Of a stretch of DNA of 64,000 nt, positions 37,070 to 49,940 are shown piece after piece. Positions within the stretch are counted from its first letter, which is position 1. Each line of letters opens with the position of its first letter. Source of the stretch: Nomia melanderi (lineage: Eukaryota; Arthropoda; Insecta; Hymenoptera; Halictidae). The stretch lies in NCBI RefSeq assembly GCF_051020985.1, contig NW_027475139.1, positions 1,178,001-1,242,000 on the forward strand, written 5' to 3'. Below the pieces are notes generated by a model. The model worked only from the letters and a program-made list of their open reading frames with translations. It was not told the origin of the DNA and made no database searches. A program made the translations under genes and the position numbers.

Positions 37070-37780
37070 TTCTCGGCCCCTGGTGGTCCGAGGTCGATCC
37101 CGCTGCACAGGTTCATGCGCCAGGGCCTCCTACAGACAATGCAATGTGATTTATTGTGCTATCTGTAATAGCACCCGAGATATCACCATATATATATTGG
37201 ATTTTCCCCTGACAATGAGTGTCCGGCCCCATGAGACGGTAGTTTTCTCGGCCCCTGGTGGTCCGAGGTCGATCCCGCTGCACAGATTCATGCGACAGGG
37301 TCTCCTACAGACAATGCACTTTGATTTATTGCGCTATCTGTAATAGCACCCGAGATATCACCAGATATATATTGGATTTTTCCCTGACCCTGAGTGTCCG
37401 GCCCCATGAGGCGGTAGTTTTCTCGGCCCCTGCTGGTCCGAGGTCGTTCCCGCAGCACAGATTCATGCGCCATGGCCTCCTGCAGACAATGCACTTTGAT
37501 TTATTGTGCTATCTCTAATAGCACCCGAGATATCACCAGATATATATTGAATTTTTCCCTGACCCCGACAGTCCGACCCCATGAGAAGGTGGTTTTCTCG
37601 GCCCCTGCTGGTCCGAGGTCGTTCCCGCAGCACAGATTCATGCGCCAGGGCCTCCTGCAGACAATGCACTTTGATTTATTTCGCTATCTCTAATAGCACA
37701 CGTGATATCACCAGATATATATTGGATTTTTCCTTGACCCTGACAGTCCGGCTCCATGTGTCGATGGTTTTCTCGGTCCC

Positions 37781-38915
37781 TCGTGGTCCCAGGTAGATCC
37801 CGCTGCACAGATTCATGCGCCAGGGCCCCATGCAGATAATTCACTTTGATTTATTGCGCTATCTCTAATAGCACCCGAGATATCACCAGATATATATAGG
37901 ATTTTTCCCTGACCCTGACAGTCCGGCCCCATGAGACGGTGATTTTCTCGGCCCCTGGTGGTCCGAGGTCGTTCCCGCTGCACAGATTCATGAGCCAGGG
38001 CCCCCTGCAGATAATTCACTTTGATTTTTTGCGCTATCTCTAATAGCACCCGAGATATCACCAGATATATATTGGATTTTTCCTTGACCCTGAGAGTCCG
38101 GCCCCATGTGTCGATGGTTTTCGCGGTCCCTCGTGGTCCCAGGTAGATCCCGCTGCACAGATTCATGCGCAAGGGCCCCATGCAGATAATTCACTTTGAT
38201 TTATTGCGCTATCTCTAATAGCACCCGAGATATCACCAGATATTTGCTGGAGTTTTGCATGACCAAGGGTGACGGATTCCGAATATCTGTAATTTTCTCG
38301 GCCACTGGTGGTCTGAGGTCGTTCCTTCGGCACAGATTCATTTGCAAGGGCCTCCTACAGACAATGCACTTTGGTTTATTGCGCTATCTGTAATAGCACC
38401 CGAGATATCACCAGATATATATTGGTTTTTCCCCTGACCCTGAGTGTCCGGACCCATGAGACGGTGGTTTTCTCGGCCCCTGGTGGTCCGAGGTCGTTCC
38501 CGCTGCACAGATTCATTCGCCTGGGCCTCCTACAGACAATGCACTTTGGTTTTTTGCGCTATCTCTAATAGCAACCAAGATATCACCAGATATTTGCTGG
38601 ATTTTTACATGACCTTGGGTGACGGATTCCGAATATCTGTAATTTTCTCGGCCACTGGTGGTCCGAGGTCGTTCCTGCGGCACAGATTCATTCGCAAGGG
38701 CCTCCTACAGACAATGCACTTTGGTTTATTGCGCTATCTGTAATAGCACCCGAGATATCACCAGATATATATTGGATTTTCCCCTGACCCTGAGTGTCCG
38801 GACACATGAGACGGTGGTTTTCTCGGCACCTGGTGGTCCGAGGTCGTTCCCGCTGCACAGATTCATTCGCCTGGGCCTCCTACAGACAATGCACTTTGAT
38901 TTATTGCGCTATCTC
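37781..38915 (+). repeat. Block repeated at 44955-45914 with one monomer lost
   Basis: Offset is 7,174 bp up to about 38318, then 6,999 bp from about 38494. The 175-bp monomer between is missing from the downstream copy. Shared rare markers: TTGATTTTTTGCGC, GACCCTGAGAGTCC, GGTTTTCGCGGTCC, TTGCTGGAGTTTTGCATGA, GACCAAGGGTGACGG and TTTGGTTTTTTGCGC. The block holds the first monomers of the subfamily with the 36-bp divergent patch. Confidence 0.83.
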
Positions 38916-41210
38916 TAATAGCACCCGAGATATCACCAGATATATATTGGATTTTTCCTTGACCCTGACAGTCCGGCCCCATGTGTCGATGGTTTTCTCG
39001 GTCCCTCGTGGTCCGAGGTAGATCCCGCTGCACAGATTCATGCGCCAGTGCCCCATGCAGATAATTCACTTTGATTTATTCCGCTATCTCTAATAGCACC
39101 CGAGATATCACCAGATATATATTGGATTTTTCCCTGACCCTGAGTCTCTCACCCCATGAGACGGTGGTTTTCTCGGCCCCTGCTGGTCCGAGGTCGTTCC
39201 CGCTGCACAGATTCATGCGCCAGGGCCCCCTGCAGATAATTCACTTTGATTTATTGCGCTATCTCTAATAGCACCCGAGATATCACCAGATATATATAGG
39301 ATTTTTCCCTGACCCTGACAGTCCGACCCCATGAGACGGTGATTTTCTCGGCCCCAGGTGGTCCGAGGTATTTCCTGCTGCACAGATTCATTCGCCAGTG
39401 CCTCCTACAGACAATGCACTTTGATTTATTGCGCTATCTCTAATAGCACCCCAGATATCACCAGATATATATTGGATTTTTCCTTGACCCTGACAGTCCG
39501 GCCCCATGTGTCGATGGTTTTCTCGGTCCCTCGTGGTCCGAGGTAGATCCCGCTGCACAGATTCATGCGCCAGGGCCCCATGCAGATAATTCACTTTGAT
39601 TTATTCCGCTATCTCTAATAGCAGCCGAGATATCACCAGATATATATTGGATTTTTCCCTGACCCTGAGTGTCCGGCCCCATGAGAAGGTGGTTGTCTCG
39701 CCCCTGGTGCTCCGAGGTCGTTCCCGCTGCACAGATTCATGCGCCAGGGCCTCCTGCAGACAGTGCACTTTGATTTATTGCGCTATCTCTAATAGCACCC
39801 GAGATATCATCAGATATATATTGGATTTTTCCCTGACCCTAACAGTCCGGCCCCATGAGACGGTGATTTTCTCGGCCCCTGGTGGTCCGAGGTCGATCCC
39901 GCTGCACAGATTCATGCGCCAGGGCCTCCTGCAGACAATGCACTTTGATTTATTGCGCTATCTTTAATAGCACCCGTGATATCACCAGATATATATTGGA
40001 TTTTTCCTTGACCCTGACAGTCCGGCCCCATGTGTCGATGGTTTTCTCGGTCCCTCGTGGTCCGAGGAAGATCCCGCTGCACAGATTCATGCGCCAGGGC
40101 CCCATGCAGATAATTCACTTTGATTTATTCCGCTATCTCTAATAGCACCCGAGATATCACCAGATATATATTGGATTTTTCCCTGACCCTGAGTCTCTCA
40201 CCCCATGAGACGGTGGTTTTCTCGGCCCCTGCTGGTCCGAGGTCGTTCCCGCTGCACAGATTCATGCGCCAGGGCCCCCTGCAGATAATTCACTTTGATT
40301 TATTGCGCTATCTCTAATAGCACCCGAGATATCACCAGATATATATAGGATTTTTCCCTGACCCTGACAGTCCGGCCCCATGAGACGGTGACTTTCTCGG
40401 CCCCTGGTGGTCCGAGGTCGTGCCCGCTGCACAGACTCATGCGCCAGGGACTCCTACAGGCAACGCACATTGATTTATTGCGCTATCTGTAATAGCACCA
40501 GAGATATCAGCAGATATCTATTGGATTTTTCCATGACCCTGAGTGTCAGACCCCATGAGACGGTGGTTTTCTTGGCCCCTGGTGGTCCGAGGTCGTGCCC
40601 GCTGCACAGATTCATGCGCCAGAGCCTCCTGCAGACAATGCACTTTGATTTATTGCGCTATCTGTAATAGCACCCAAGATATCACCATATATATATTGGA
40701 TTTTTCCCTGACCCTGAGTGTCCGGCCCCATGAGACGGTGATTTTCTCGGCCCCTGGTGGTCCGAGGTCGATCCCGCTGCACAGATTCATGCGCCAGGGC
40801 CTCCTGCAGACAATGAACTTTGATTTATTTCGCTATCCATAATAGCACCCGAGATATCACCAGATGTATATGGGATTTTTCCCCGACCCTGAGTGTCCGA
40901 CCCCATGAGACGGTGGTTTTCTCGGCCCCTGGTGGTCCTAGGTCGATCCCGCTGCACAGATTCACGCTCCAGGGCCTCCTACAGACAATGCACTTTGATT
41001 TATTGCGCTATCTGTAATAGCACCCGAGATATCACCAGATATATATTGGATTTTCCCCTGACCCTGAGTGGCCGGCCCCATGAGACGGTAGTTTTCTCGG
41101 CCCCTGGTGGTCCGAGGTCGTTCCCGCTGCACAGATTCATGCGCCAGGGCCTCCTGCAGACAATGCACTTTGGTTTATTGCGATATCTCTATTAGCACCC
41201 GAGATATCAC
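38900..41210 (+). repeat. Mosaic of subfamily-D monomers copied from 33-37 kb
   Basis: About 38900-39620 matches 34875-35595. About 39880-40120 matches 34290-34520. The stretch from about 40660 to 41020 matches parts of 33.45-33.85 and 36.78-37.1 kb, including CACCATATATATATTGG, CAATGAACTTTG, CAGATGTATATGGG and CACGCTCCAGGG. The pieces are in a different order from their relatives. No gene is visible. Confidence 0.75.
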
Positions 41211-43216
41211 CAGATGTATGCTGGATTTTTACATGACCTTGGGCGACGGATTCCGAATATCTGTGATTTTCTCGGCGCCTGGTGGTCCGAGGTCGTTCCT
41301 GCTGCACAAATTCATTCGCCAGGACCTCCTGCAGACAATGCACTTTGGTTTATTGCGCTATGTCTAATAGCTCCCGAGATATCACCAGATATACATTGGA
41401 TTTTTCCATGACCCTGGGTGTCCGGCCCCATGAGACGGTAGTTTTCTCGGCCCCTGGTGGTCCGAGGTCGTTCCCGCTGCACAGATTCACGCGCCAGGGC
41501 CTCCTACAGACAATGCACTTTGATTTATTGCGCTATCTGTAATAGCACCCGAAATATCACCAGATATATATTGGATTTTTCCCTGACCCTGACAGTCCGG
41601 CCCCATGAGACGGTGATTTTCTCGGCCCCTGGTGGTCCCAGGTAGATCCCGCTGCACAGATTCATGCGCCAGGGCCCCATGCAGATAATTCACTTTGATT
41701 TATTGCGCTATCTCTAATAGCACCCGAGATATCACCAGATATATATCGGATTTTTCCCTGACCCTGACAGTCCGGCCCCATGAGACGCTGATTTTCTCGG
41801 CCCCTGGTGGTCCGAGGTCGTTCCCGCTGCACAGATTCATTCGCCAGTGCCTCCTACAGACAATGCACTTTGATTTATTGCGCTATCTCTAATAGCACCC
41901 GAGATATCACCAGATATATATTGAATTTTCCCCTGACCCTGAGTGTCCGGCCCCATGAGACTGTGGTTTTCCCGGCCCCTGGTGGTCCGAGGTCGTTCCC
42001 GCTGCAGAGATTCATGCGGCAGGGCCTCCTACAGACAATGCACTTTGATTTATTGCGCTATCTGTAATATCACCCGAGATATCACCAGATATATGCTGGA
42101 TTTTTACATGACCTTGGGTGACGTATTCCGAATATCTGTAATTTTCTCGGCCCCTGGTGGTCCGAGGTCGTTCCCGCTGCCCAGATTCATTCGCAAGGGC
42201 CTCCTACAGACAATGCACTTTGGTTTATTGCGCTATCTGTAATAGCACCCGAGATATCACCAGATATATGCTGGATTTTTACATGACCTTGGGTGACGGA
42301 TTCCGAATATCTGTAATTTTCTCGGCCCCTGGTGGTCCGAGGTCGTTCCCGCTGCCCGGATTCATGCGCCAGGGCCTCCTACAGACAATGCACTTTGGTT
42401 TATTGCGCTATCTCTAATAGCACCCGAGATATCACCAGATATTTGCTGGATTTTTACATGACCTTGGGTGACGGATTCCGAATATCTGTAATTTTCTCGG
42501 CCACTGGTGGTCCGAGGTCGTTCCTGCGGCACAGATTCATTCGCAAGGGCCTCCTACAGACAATGCACTTTTGTTTATTGCGCTATCTGTAATAGCACCC
42601 GAGTTATCACCAGATATATATTGGATTTTTCCCTGACCCTGAGTGTCCGGCTCCATGAGACGGTGATTTTCTCGGCCCCTGGTGGTCCGACGTCGTTCCC
42701 GCTGCCCAGATTCATGCGCCAGGGCCTCCTACAGACAATGCACTTTGGTTTATTGCGCTATCTGTAATAGCACCCGAGATATCACCAGATATATGCTGGA
42801 TTTTTACATGACCTTGCGTGACGGATTCCGAAGATCTGTAATTTTCTCGGCCACTGTTGGTCCGAGGTAGTTCCTGCGGCACAGATTCATTCGCCAGTGC
42901 CTCCTACAGACAATGCACTTTGGTTTATTGCGCTATCTCAAATAGCACCCGAAATATCACCAGATATATATTGGATTTTTCCCTGACCCTGAGTGCCCGG
43001 CGCCATGAGACGGTGGTTTTCTTGGCCCCTGGTGGTCCGAGGTCGTTCCCGCTGCACAGATGCATGCGCCAGGGCCCCCTGCAGATAATTCACTTTGGTT
43101 TATTGCGCTATCTCTAATAGCACCCGAGATATCACCATATATATATTGGATTTTCCCCTGACCCTGAGTGTCCGGCCCCGTGAGTCGGTGGTTTTCTCGG
43201 CCCCTGGTGGTCCTAG

Positions 43217-43916
43217 GTCGTTCCCGCTGCCCAGATTCATGCGCCAGGGCCTCCTACAGACAATGCACTTTGGTTTATTGCGCTATCTCTAATAGCACCC
43301 GAGATATCACCAGATATTTGCTGGATTTTTACATGACCTTGGGTGACGGATTCCGAATATCTGTAATTTTCTCGGCCACTGGTGGTCTGAGGTCGTTCCT
43401 GCGGCACAGATTCATTCGCAAGGGCCTCCTACAGAGAATGCACTTTGGTTTATTGCGCTATCTGTAATAGCACCCGAGATATCACCAGATATATATAGGA
43501 TTTTCCCCTGACCCTGAGTGTCCGGCCCCATGAGACTGTGGTTTTCTCGACCCCTGGTGGTCCGAGGTCGTTCCCGCTGCCCAGATTCATGCGCCAGGGC
43601 CTCCTACAGACAATGCACTTTGGTTTATTGCGCTATCTCTAATAGCACCCGAGATATCACCAGATATTTGCTGGATTTTTACATGACCTTGGGTGACGGA
43701 TTCCGAATATCTGTAATTTTCTCGGCCACTGGTGGTCTGAGGTCGTTCCTGCGGCACAGATTCATTCGCAAGGGCCTCCTACAGAGAATGCACTTTGGTT
43801 TATTGCGCTATCTGTAATAGCACCCGAGATATCACCAGATATATATAGGATTTTCCCCTGACCCTGAGTGTCCGGCCCCATGAGACTGTGGTTTTCTCGA
43901 CCCCTGGTGGTCCGAG
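43217..43916 (+). repeat. 350-bp dimer tandem duplication
   Basis: A pair of one subfamily-C monomer (GCTGGATTTTTACATGACC with GGTGGTCTGAGG) and one ordinary monomer (ATATATAGGATTTTCCCC with GGTTTTCTCGACCCC) occurs as 43217-43566 and 43567-43916. I saw no difference between the copies. The next monomer keeps the ordinary half's end but continues with GGCCAGATACATGCG. Confidence 0.85.
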
Positions 43917-46900
43917 GTCGTTCCCGCTGGCCAGATACATGCGCCTGGGCCTCCTACAGACAATGCACTTTGGTTTATTGCGCTATCTCAAATAGCACCC
44001 GAGATATCACCAGATATATATTGGATTTTTCCCTGACCCTGAGTGTCCGGCGCCATGAGACGGTGGTTTTCCTGGCCCCTGGTGGTCCGAGGTCGTTCCC
44101 GCTGCACAGATGCATGCGCCAGGGCCTCCTGCAGATAATTCACTTTGGTTTATTGCGCTATCTCTAATAGCACCCGAGATATCACCAGATATTTGCTGGA
44201 TTTTTACATGACCTTGGGTGACGGATTCCGAATATCTGTAATTTTCTCGGCCACTGGTGGTCCGAGGTCGTTCCTGCGGCACAGATTCATTCGCAAGGGC
44301 CTCCTACAGAGAATGCACTTTGGTTTATTGCGCTATCTGTAATAGCACCCGAGATATCACCAGATATATATTGGATTTTCCCCTGACCCTGAGTGTCCGG
44401 CCCCATGAGACTGTGGTTTTCTCGACCCCTGGTGGTCCGAGGACGTTCCCGCTGGCCAGATTCATGCGCCTGGGCCTCCTACAGACAATGCACTTTGGTT
44501 TATTGCGCTATCTCAAATAGCACCCGAGATATCACCAGATATATATTGGATTTTTCGCTGACCCTGAGTTTCCGGCGCCATGAGACGGTGGTTTTCTTGG
44601 CCCCTGGTGGTCCGAGGTCGTTCCCGCTGCACAGATGCATGCGCCAGGGCCTCCTGCAGATAATTCACTTTGGTTTATTGCGCTATCTCTAATAGCACCC
44701 GAGATATCACCAGATATATATTGGATTTTCCCCTGACCCTGAGTGTCCGGCCCCGTGAGTCGTTGGTTTTCTCGGCCCCTGGTGGTCCGAGGTCGTTCCA
44801 GCTGCCCGGATTCATGCGCCAGGGCCTCCTGCAGATAATTCACTTTGGTTTATTGCGCTATCTCTAATAGCACCCGAGATATCACCAGATATTTGCTGGA
44901 TTTTTACATGACCTTGGGTGACGGATTCCGAATATCTGTAATTTTCTCGGCCACTGGTGGCCCCAGGTAGATCCCGCTGCACAGATTCATGCGCCGGGGC
45001 CCCATGCAGATAATTCACTTTGATTTATTGCGCTATCTCTAATAGCACCCGAGATATCACCAGATATATATCGGATTTTTCCCTGACCCTGACAGTCCGG
45101 CCCCATGAGACGGTGATTTTCTCGGCCCCTGGTGGTCCGAGGTCGTTCCCGCTGCACAGATTCATGCGCCAGCGCCCCCTGCAGATAATTCACTTTGATT
45201 TTTTGCGCTATCTCTAATAGCACCCGAGATATCACCAGATATATATTGGATTTTTCCTTGACCCTGAGAGTCCGGCCCCATGTGTCGATGGTTTTCGCGG
45301 TCCCTCGTGGTCCCAGGTAGATGCCGCTGCACAGATTCATGCGCAAGGGCCCCATGCAGATAATTCACTTTGATTTATTGCGCTATCTCTAATAGCACCC
45401 GAGATATCACCAGATATTTGCTGGAGTTTTGCATGACCAAGGGTGACGGATTCCGAATATCTGTAATTTTCTCGGCCACTGGTGGTCTGAGGTCGTTCCC
45501 GCTGCACAGATTCATTCGCCTGGGCCTCCTACAGACAATGCACTTTGGTTTTTTGCGCTATCTCTAATAGCACCCAAGATATCACCAGATATTTGCTGGA
45601 TTTTTACATGACCTTGGGTGACGGATTCCGAATATCTGTAATTTTCTCGGCCACTGGTGGTCCGAGGTCGTTCCTGCGGCACAGATTCATTCGCAAGGGC
45701 CTCCTACAGACAATGCACTTTGGTTTATTGCGCTATCTGTAATAGCACCCGAGATATCACCAGGTATATATTGGATTTTCCCCTGACCCTGAGGGTCCGG
45801 ACCCATGAGACGGTGGTTTTCTCGGCCCCTGGTGGTCCGAGGTCGTTCCCGCTGCACAGATTCATTCGCCTGGGCCTCCTACAGACAATGCACTTTGATT
45901 TATTGCGCTATCTGTAATAGCACCCGAGATATCACCAGATATATATTGGATTTTTCCCTGACCCTGAGTGTCCGGCTCCATAAGACGGTGATTTTCTCGA
46001 CCCCTGGTGGTCGGAGGTCGTTCCTGCTGGCCAGATTCATTCGCCTGGGCCTCCTACAGACAATGCACTTTGATTTATTGCGCTATGTGTAATAGCACCC
46101 GAGATATCACCAGATATATATTGGGTTTTCCCCTGACCCTGAGTGTCCGGACCCATGAGACGGTGGTTTTCTCGGCCCCTGGTTGTCCGAGGTCGTTCCC
46201 GCTGCCCAGATTCATGCGCCAGGGCCTCGTACAGAAAATGCACTTTGGTTGATTGCGCTATCTGTAATAGCACCCGAGATATAACCAGATATATATTGGA
46301 TTTTCCCCTGACCATGAGTGTCCGGACCCATGAGACGGTGGTTTTCTCGGCCCCTGGTGGTCCGAGTTCGTTCCCGCTGCACAGATTCATTCGCCTGGGC
46401 CTCCTACAGACAATGCACTTTGATTTATTGCGCTATCTGTAATAGCACCCGAGATATCACCAGATATATATTGGATTTTTCCCTGACCCTGAGTGTCCGG
46501 CTCCATGAGACGGTGATTTTCTCGGCCCCTGGTGGTCCGACGTCGTTCCCGCTGCCCAGATTCATGAGCCAGGCCCTCCTACAGACAATGCACTTTGGTT
46601 TATTGCGCTATCTGTAAAAGCACCCGAGATATCACCAGATATATGCGGGATTTTTACATGACCTTGGGTGACGGATTCCGAATATCTGTAATTTTCTCGG
46701 CCCCTGGTGGTCAGAGGTCGTTCCCGCTGCACAGATTCATTCGCCTGTGCCTCCTACAGACAATGCACTTTGATTTATTGCGCTATCTGTAATAGCACCC
46801 GAGATATCACCAGATATATATTGGATTTTTCCCTGACCCTGAGTGTCCGGCTCCATGAGACGGTGATTTTCTCGACCCCTGGTGGTCGGAGGTCGTTCCT

Positions 46901-47829
46901 GCTGGCCAGATTCATTCGCCTGGGCCTCCGACAGACAATGCGCTTTGATTTATTGCGCTATCTCAAATAGCACCCGAAATATCACCAGATATATATTGGA
47001 TTTTTCCCTGACCCTGAGTGCCCGGCGCCATGAGACAGTGATTTTCTCGGCCCCTGGTGGTGCGACGTCGTTCCCGCTGCCCAGATTCATGCGCCAGGGC
47101 CTCCTACAGACAATGCACTTTGGTTTATTGCGCTATCTGTAAAAGCACCCGAGATATCACCAGATATATGCTGGATTTTTACATGACCTTGGGTGACGGA
47201 TTCCGAATATCTGTAATTTTCTCGGCCCCTGGTGGTCCGAGGTCGTTCCCGCTGCACAGATTCATTCGCCTGGGCCTCCTACAGACAATGCACTTTGATT
47301 TATTGCGCTATCTGTAATAGCACCCGAGATATCACCAGATATATATTGGATTTTTACATGACCTTGGGTGACGGATTCCGAATATCTGTAATTTTCTCGG
47401 CCACTGGTGGTCCGAGGTCGTTCCTGCGGCACAGATTCATTCGCAAGGGCCTCCTACAGACAATGCACTTTGATTTATTACGCTATCTGTAATAGCACCC
47501 GAGATATCACCAGATATATATTGGATTTTCCCCTGACCGTGAGTGTCCGGCCCCGTGAGTCGGTGGTTTTCTCGGCCCCTGGTGGTCCGAGGTCGGTCCA
47601 GCTGCCCGGATTCATGCGCCAGAGCCTCCTACAGACAATGCACTTTGATTTATTGCGCCTTCTCAAATAGCACCCGAGATATCACCAGATATATATTGGA
47701 TTTTTCCCTGACCCTGAGTGTCCGGCGCCATGAGACGGTGGTTTTCTTGGCCCCTGGTGGTCCGAGGTCGTTCCTGCGGCACAGACTCATTCGCCAGTGC
47801 CTCCTACAGACAATGGACTTTGATTTATT

Positions 47830-48730
47830 GCGCTATCTCTAATAGCACCCGAGATATCACCAGATATATATTGAATTTTCCCTTGACCCTGAGTGTCCGG
47901 CCCCATGAGACTGTGGTTTTCCCGGCCCCTGGTGGTCCGAGGTCGTTCCCGCTGCAGAGATTCATGCGGCAGGGCCTCCTACAGACAATGCACTTTGGTT
48001 GATTGCGCTATCTGTAATAGCACCCGAGATATAACCAGATATATATTGGATTTTTCCCTGACCCTGAGTGTCCGGCGCCATGAGACGGTGGTTTTCTTGG
48101 CCCCTGGTGGTCCGAGGTCGTTCCTGCGGCACAGATTCATTCGCCAGGGCCTCCTGCAGATAATTCACTTTGGTCTATTGCGCTATCTCTAATAGCACCC
48201 GAGATATCACCAGATATATATTGGATTTTCCCCTGACCCTGAGTGTCCGGCCCCGTGAGTCGGTGGTTGTCTCGGCCCCTGGTGGTCCGAGGTCGTTCCC
48301 GCTGCCCGGATTCATGCGCCAGGGCCTCCTACAGACAATGTACTTTGGTTTATTGCGCTATCTCTAATAGCACCCGAGATATCACCAGATATTTGCTGGA
48401 TTTTTACATGACCTTGGGTGACGGAATCCGAATATCTGTAATTTTCTCGGCCACTGGTGGTCCGAGGTCGTTCCTGCGGCACAGATTCATTCGCAAGGGC
48501 CTCCTACAGACAATGCTCTTTTGTTTATTGCGCTATCTGTAATAGCACCCGAGATATCACCAGATATATATTGGATTTTTCCCTGACCCTGAGTGTCCGG
48601 CTCCATGAGACGGTGATTTTCTCGGCCCCTGCTGGTCCGACGTCGTTCCCGCTGCCCAGATTCATGCGCCAGGGCCTCCTACAGACAATGCACTTTGGTT
48701 TATTGCGCTATCTGTAAAAGCACCCGAGAT
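47830..48730 (+). repeat. Block related to 41880-42780 (offset 5,950 bp)
   Basis: Both ends match 41880-42780 at offset 5,950 bp (34 monomers): TTGAATTTTCCC, GGTTTTCCCGGCCCC, GCTGCAGAGATTCATGCGG at the left and CACTTTTGTTTATTG or its variant, GGCTCCATGAGACGGTG at the right. The two middle monomers differ in kind between the copies, as expected from conversion or double exchange inside the block. A further partial copy of 46490-46790 lies at 48590-48890 (offset 2,100 bp). Confidence 0.75.
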
Positions 48731-49029
48731 ATCACCAGATATATGCTGGATTTTTACATGACCTTGGGTGACGGATTCCGAATATCTGTAATTTTTTCGG
48801 CCCCTGGTGGTCCGAGGTCGTTCCCGCTGCACAGATTCATTCGCCTGGGCCTCCTACAGACAATGCGCTTTGATTTATTGCGCTATCTCTAATAGCACCC
48901 GAGATATCACCAGATATTTGCTGGATTTTTACATGACCTTGGGTGACGGATTCCGAATATCTGTAATTTTCTCGGCCACTGGTGGTCCGAGGACGTTCCT
49001 GCGGCACAGATTCATTTGCAAGGGCCTCC

Positions 49030-49940
49030 TACAGATAACTAACTTTGGTGTATTGCGCCATCTCTAATAGCACCCGAGATATCACCAGATATATATTGGA
49101 TTTTTCCCTGACCCTGAGTGTCCGGCCCCATGAGACGGTGGTCTTCTCGGCCCCCGGTGGCCCGAGGTCGTTCCCGCTGCACGGATTCATGCGCCAGGGC
49201 CTCCTGCAGATAATTCACTTTGGTTTATTGCGCTATCTCTAATAGCACCTGAGATATCACCAGATATATATTGGATTTTCCCCTGACCCTGAATGTCCGG
49301 CCCCATGAGACGGTGATTTTCTCGGCCCCTGGTGGTCCGAGGTCGTTCCCGCTGCCCAGATTCATTCGCCTGGGCCTCCTACAGTCAATGCACTTTGATT
49401 TATTGCGCTATCTGTAATAGCACCCGAGATATCACCAGATATATATTGGATTATTCCCCGACCCTGAGTGTCCGGCCCCATGAGACGGTGGTTTTCTCGG
49501 ACCCTGGTGATCCGAGGTCGTTCCCGCAGCACAGATTCACGAGCCAGGGCCTCCTACAGACAATGCACTTTGATTTATCGCGCTATCTGTAATAGCACTC
49601 GAGATATAACCAGATATATATTGGATTTTTCCCTGACCGTGAGTGTCCGGCCCCATGTGTCGGTGGTTTTCTCGTCCCCTGGTGGTCCGAGGTCGTTCCC
49701 GCTGCACAAATGCATGCACCAGGGCCTCCTGCAAATAATTCACTTTGGTTTATTGCGCTATCTCTAATAGCACCCGTGATTTCACCAGATATATATTTGA
49801 TATTTCCCTGACCCTGAGTGTCCGGCCCCATGAGACTGTGGTTTTCTCGGCCCCTGGTGGTCCGAGGTTGTTCCCGCTGGCCAGATTCATTCGCAAGGGC
49901 CTCCTACAGACAATGCACTTTGATTTATTGCGCTATCTCA
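49030..49940 (+). repeat. Mixed monomers, partly repeated at 57.4-57.9 kb
   Basis: The stretch 49040-49530 matches 57435-57925 at offset 8,395 bp, sharing GTGGTCTTCTCGGCCCCCGG, CACCTGAGATATC, CCTGAATGTCCGG and CTCGGACCCTGGTGATCC. The next monomers have CACCCGTGATTTCACC and ATATATTTGATATTTCCC. No gene is visible. Confidence 0.75.

Larger units (their letters stand above)
31606..45370 (+). repeat. Subfamily D: GACAGTCC / ATGTGTCGATGG monomers
   Basis: Diagnosed by TTCCTTGACCCTGACAGTCC, CCATGTGTCGATGG, CTCGGTCCCTCGTGG and GGGCCCCATGCAGATAATTC. GTCGATGG or GTCGATCG cores were seen near 31633, 32160, 32685, 33036, 34436, 34957, 35484, 36010, 36360, 37757, 38107, 38977, 39502, 40032 and 45280. None was seen before 31.6 kb or after 45.4 kb. 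These monomers are interleaved with GAGTCTCTCACCCC and GAGACGGTGATTTTC types. The left limit is the sharpest subfamily boundary in the window. Confidence 0.85.
38220..49030 (+). repeat. Subfamily C: monomers with 36-bp divergent patch, main cluster
   Basis: Many monomers here carry a replaced central segment recognised by GACGGATTCCGAATATCTG. Positions found by eye are near 38270, 38620, 41246, 42119, 42295, 42470, 42820, 43345, 43695, 44219, 44919, 45444, 45619, 46669, 47207, 47369, 48419, 48769 and 48945. Outliers are near 52268, 55767, 58740, 59265, 60139, 61014, 63629 and 63809. None was found before 38.2 kb. Monomer length stays 175 bp, so the replaced segment aligns without gaps; about 18 of positions 63-98 differ while flanks stay close to the family consensus. 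Usually GCTGGATTTTTACATGA precedes and CGGCCACTGG follows. Confidence 0.9.

Noticed and set aside
38260..38300. Insertion of foreign DNA at the first GACGGATTCCGAATATC segment
   Set aside because: Monomer length is unchanged and the segment aligns base for base with the ordinary monomer, so it is a substituted patch, not an insertion.
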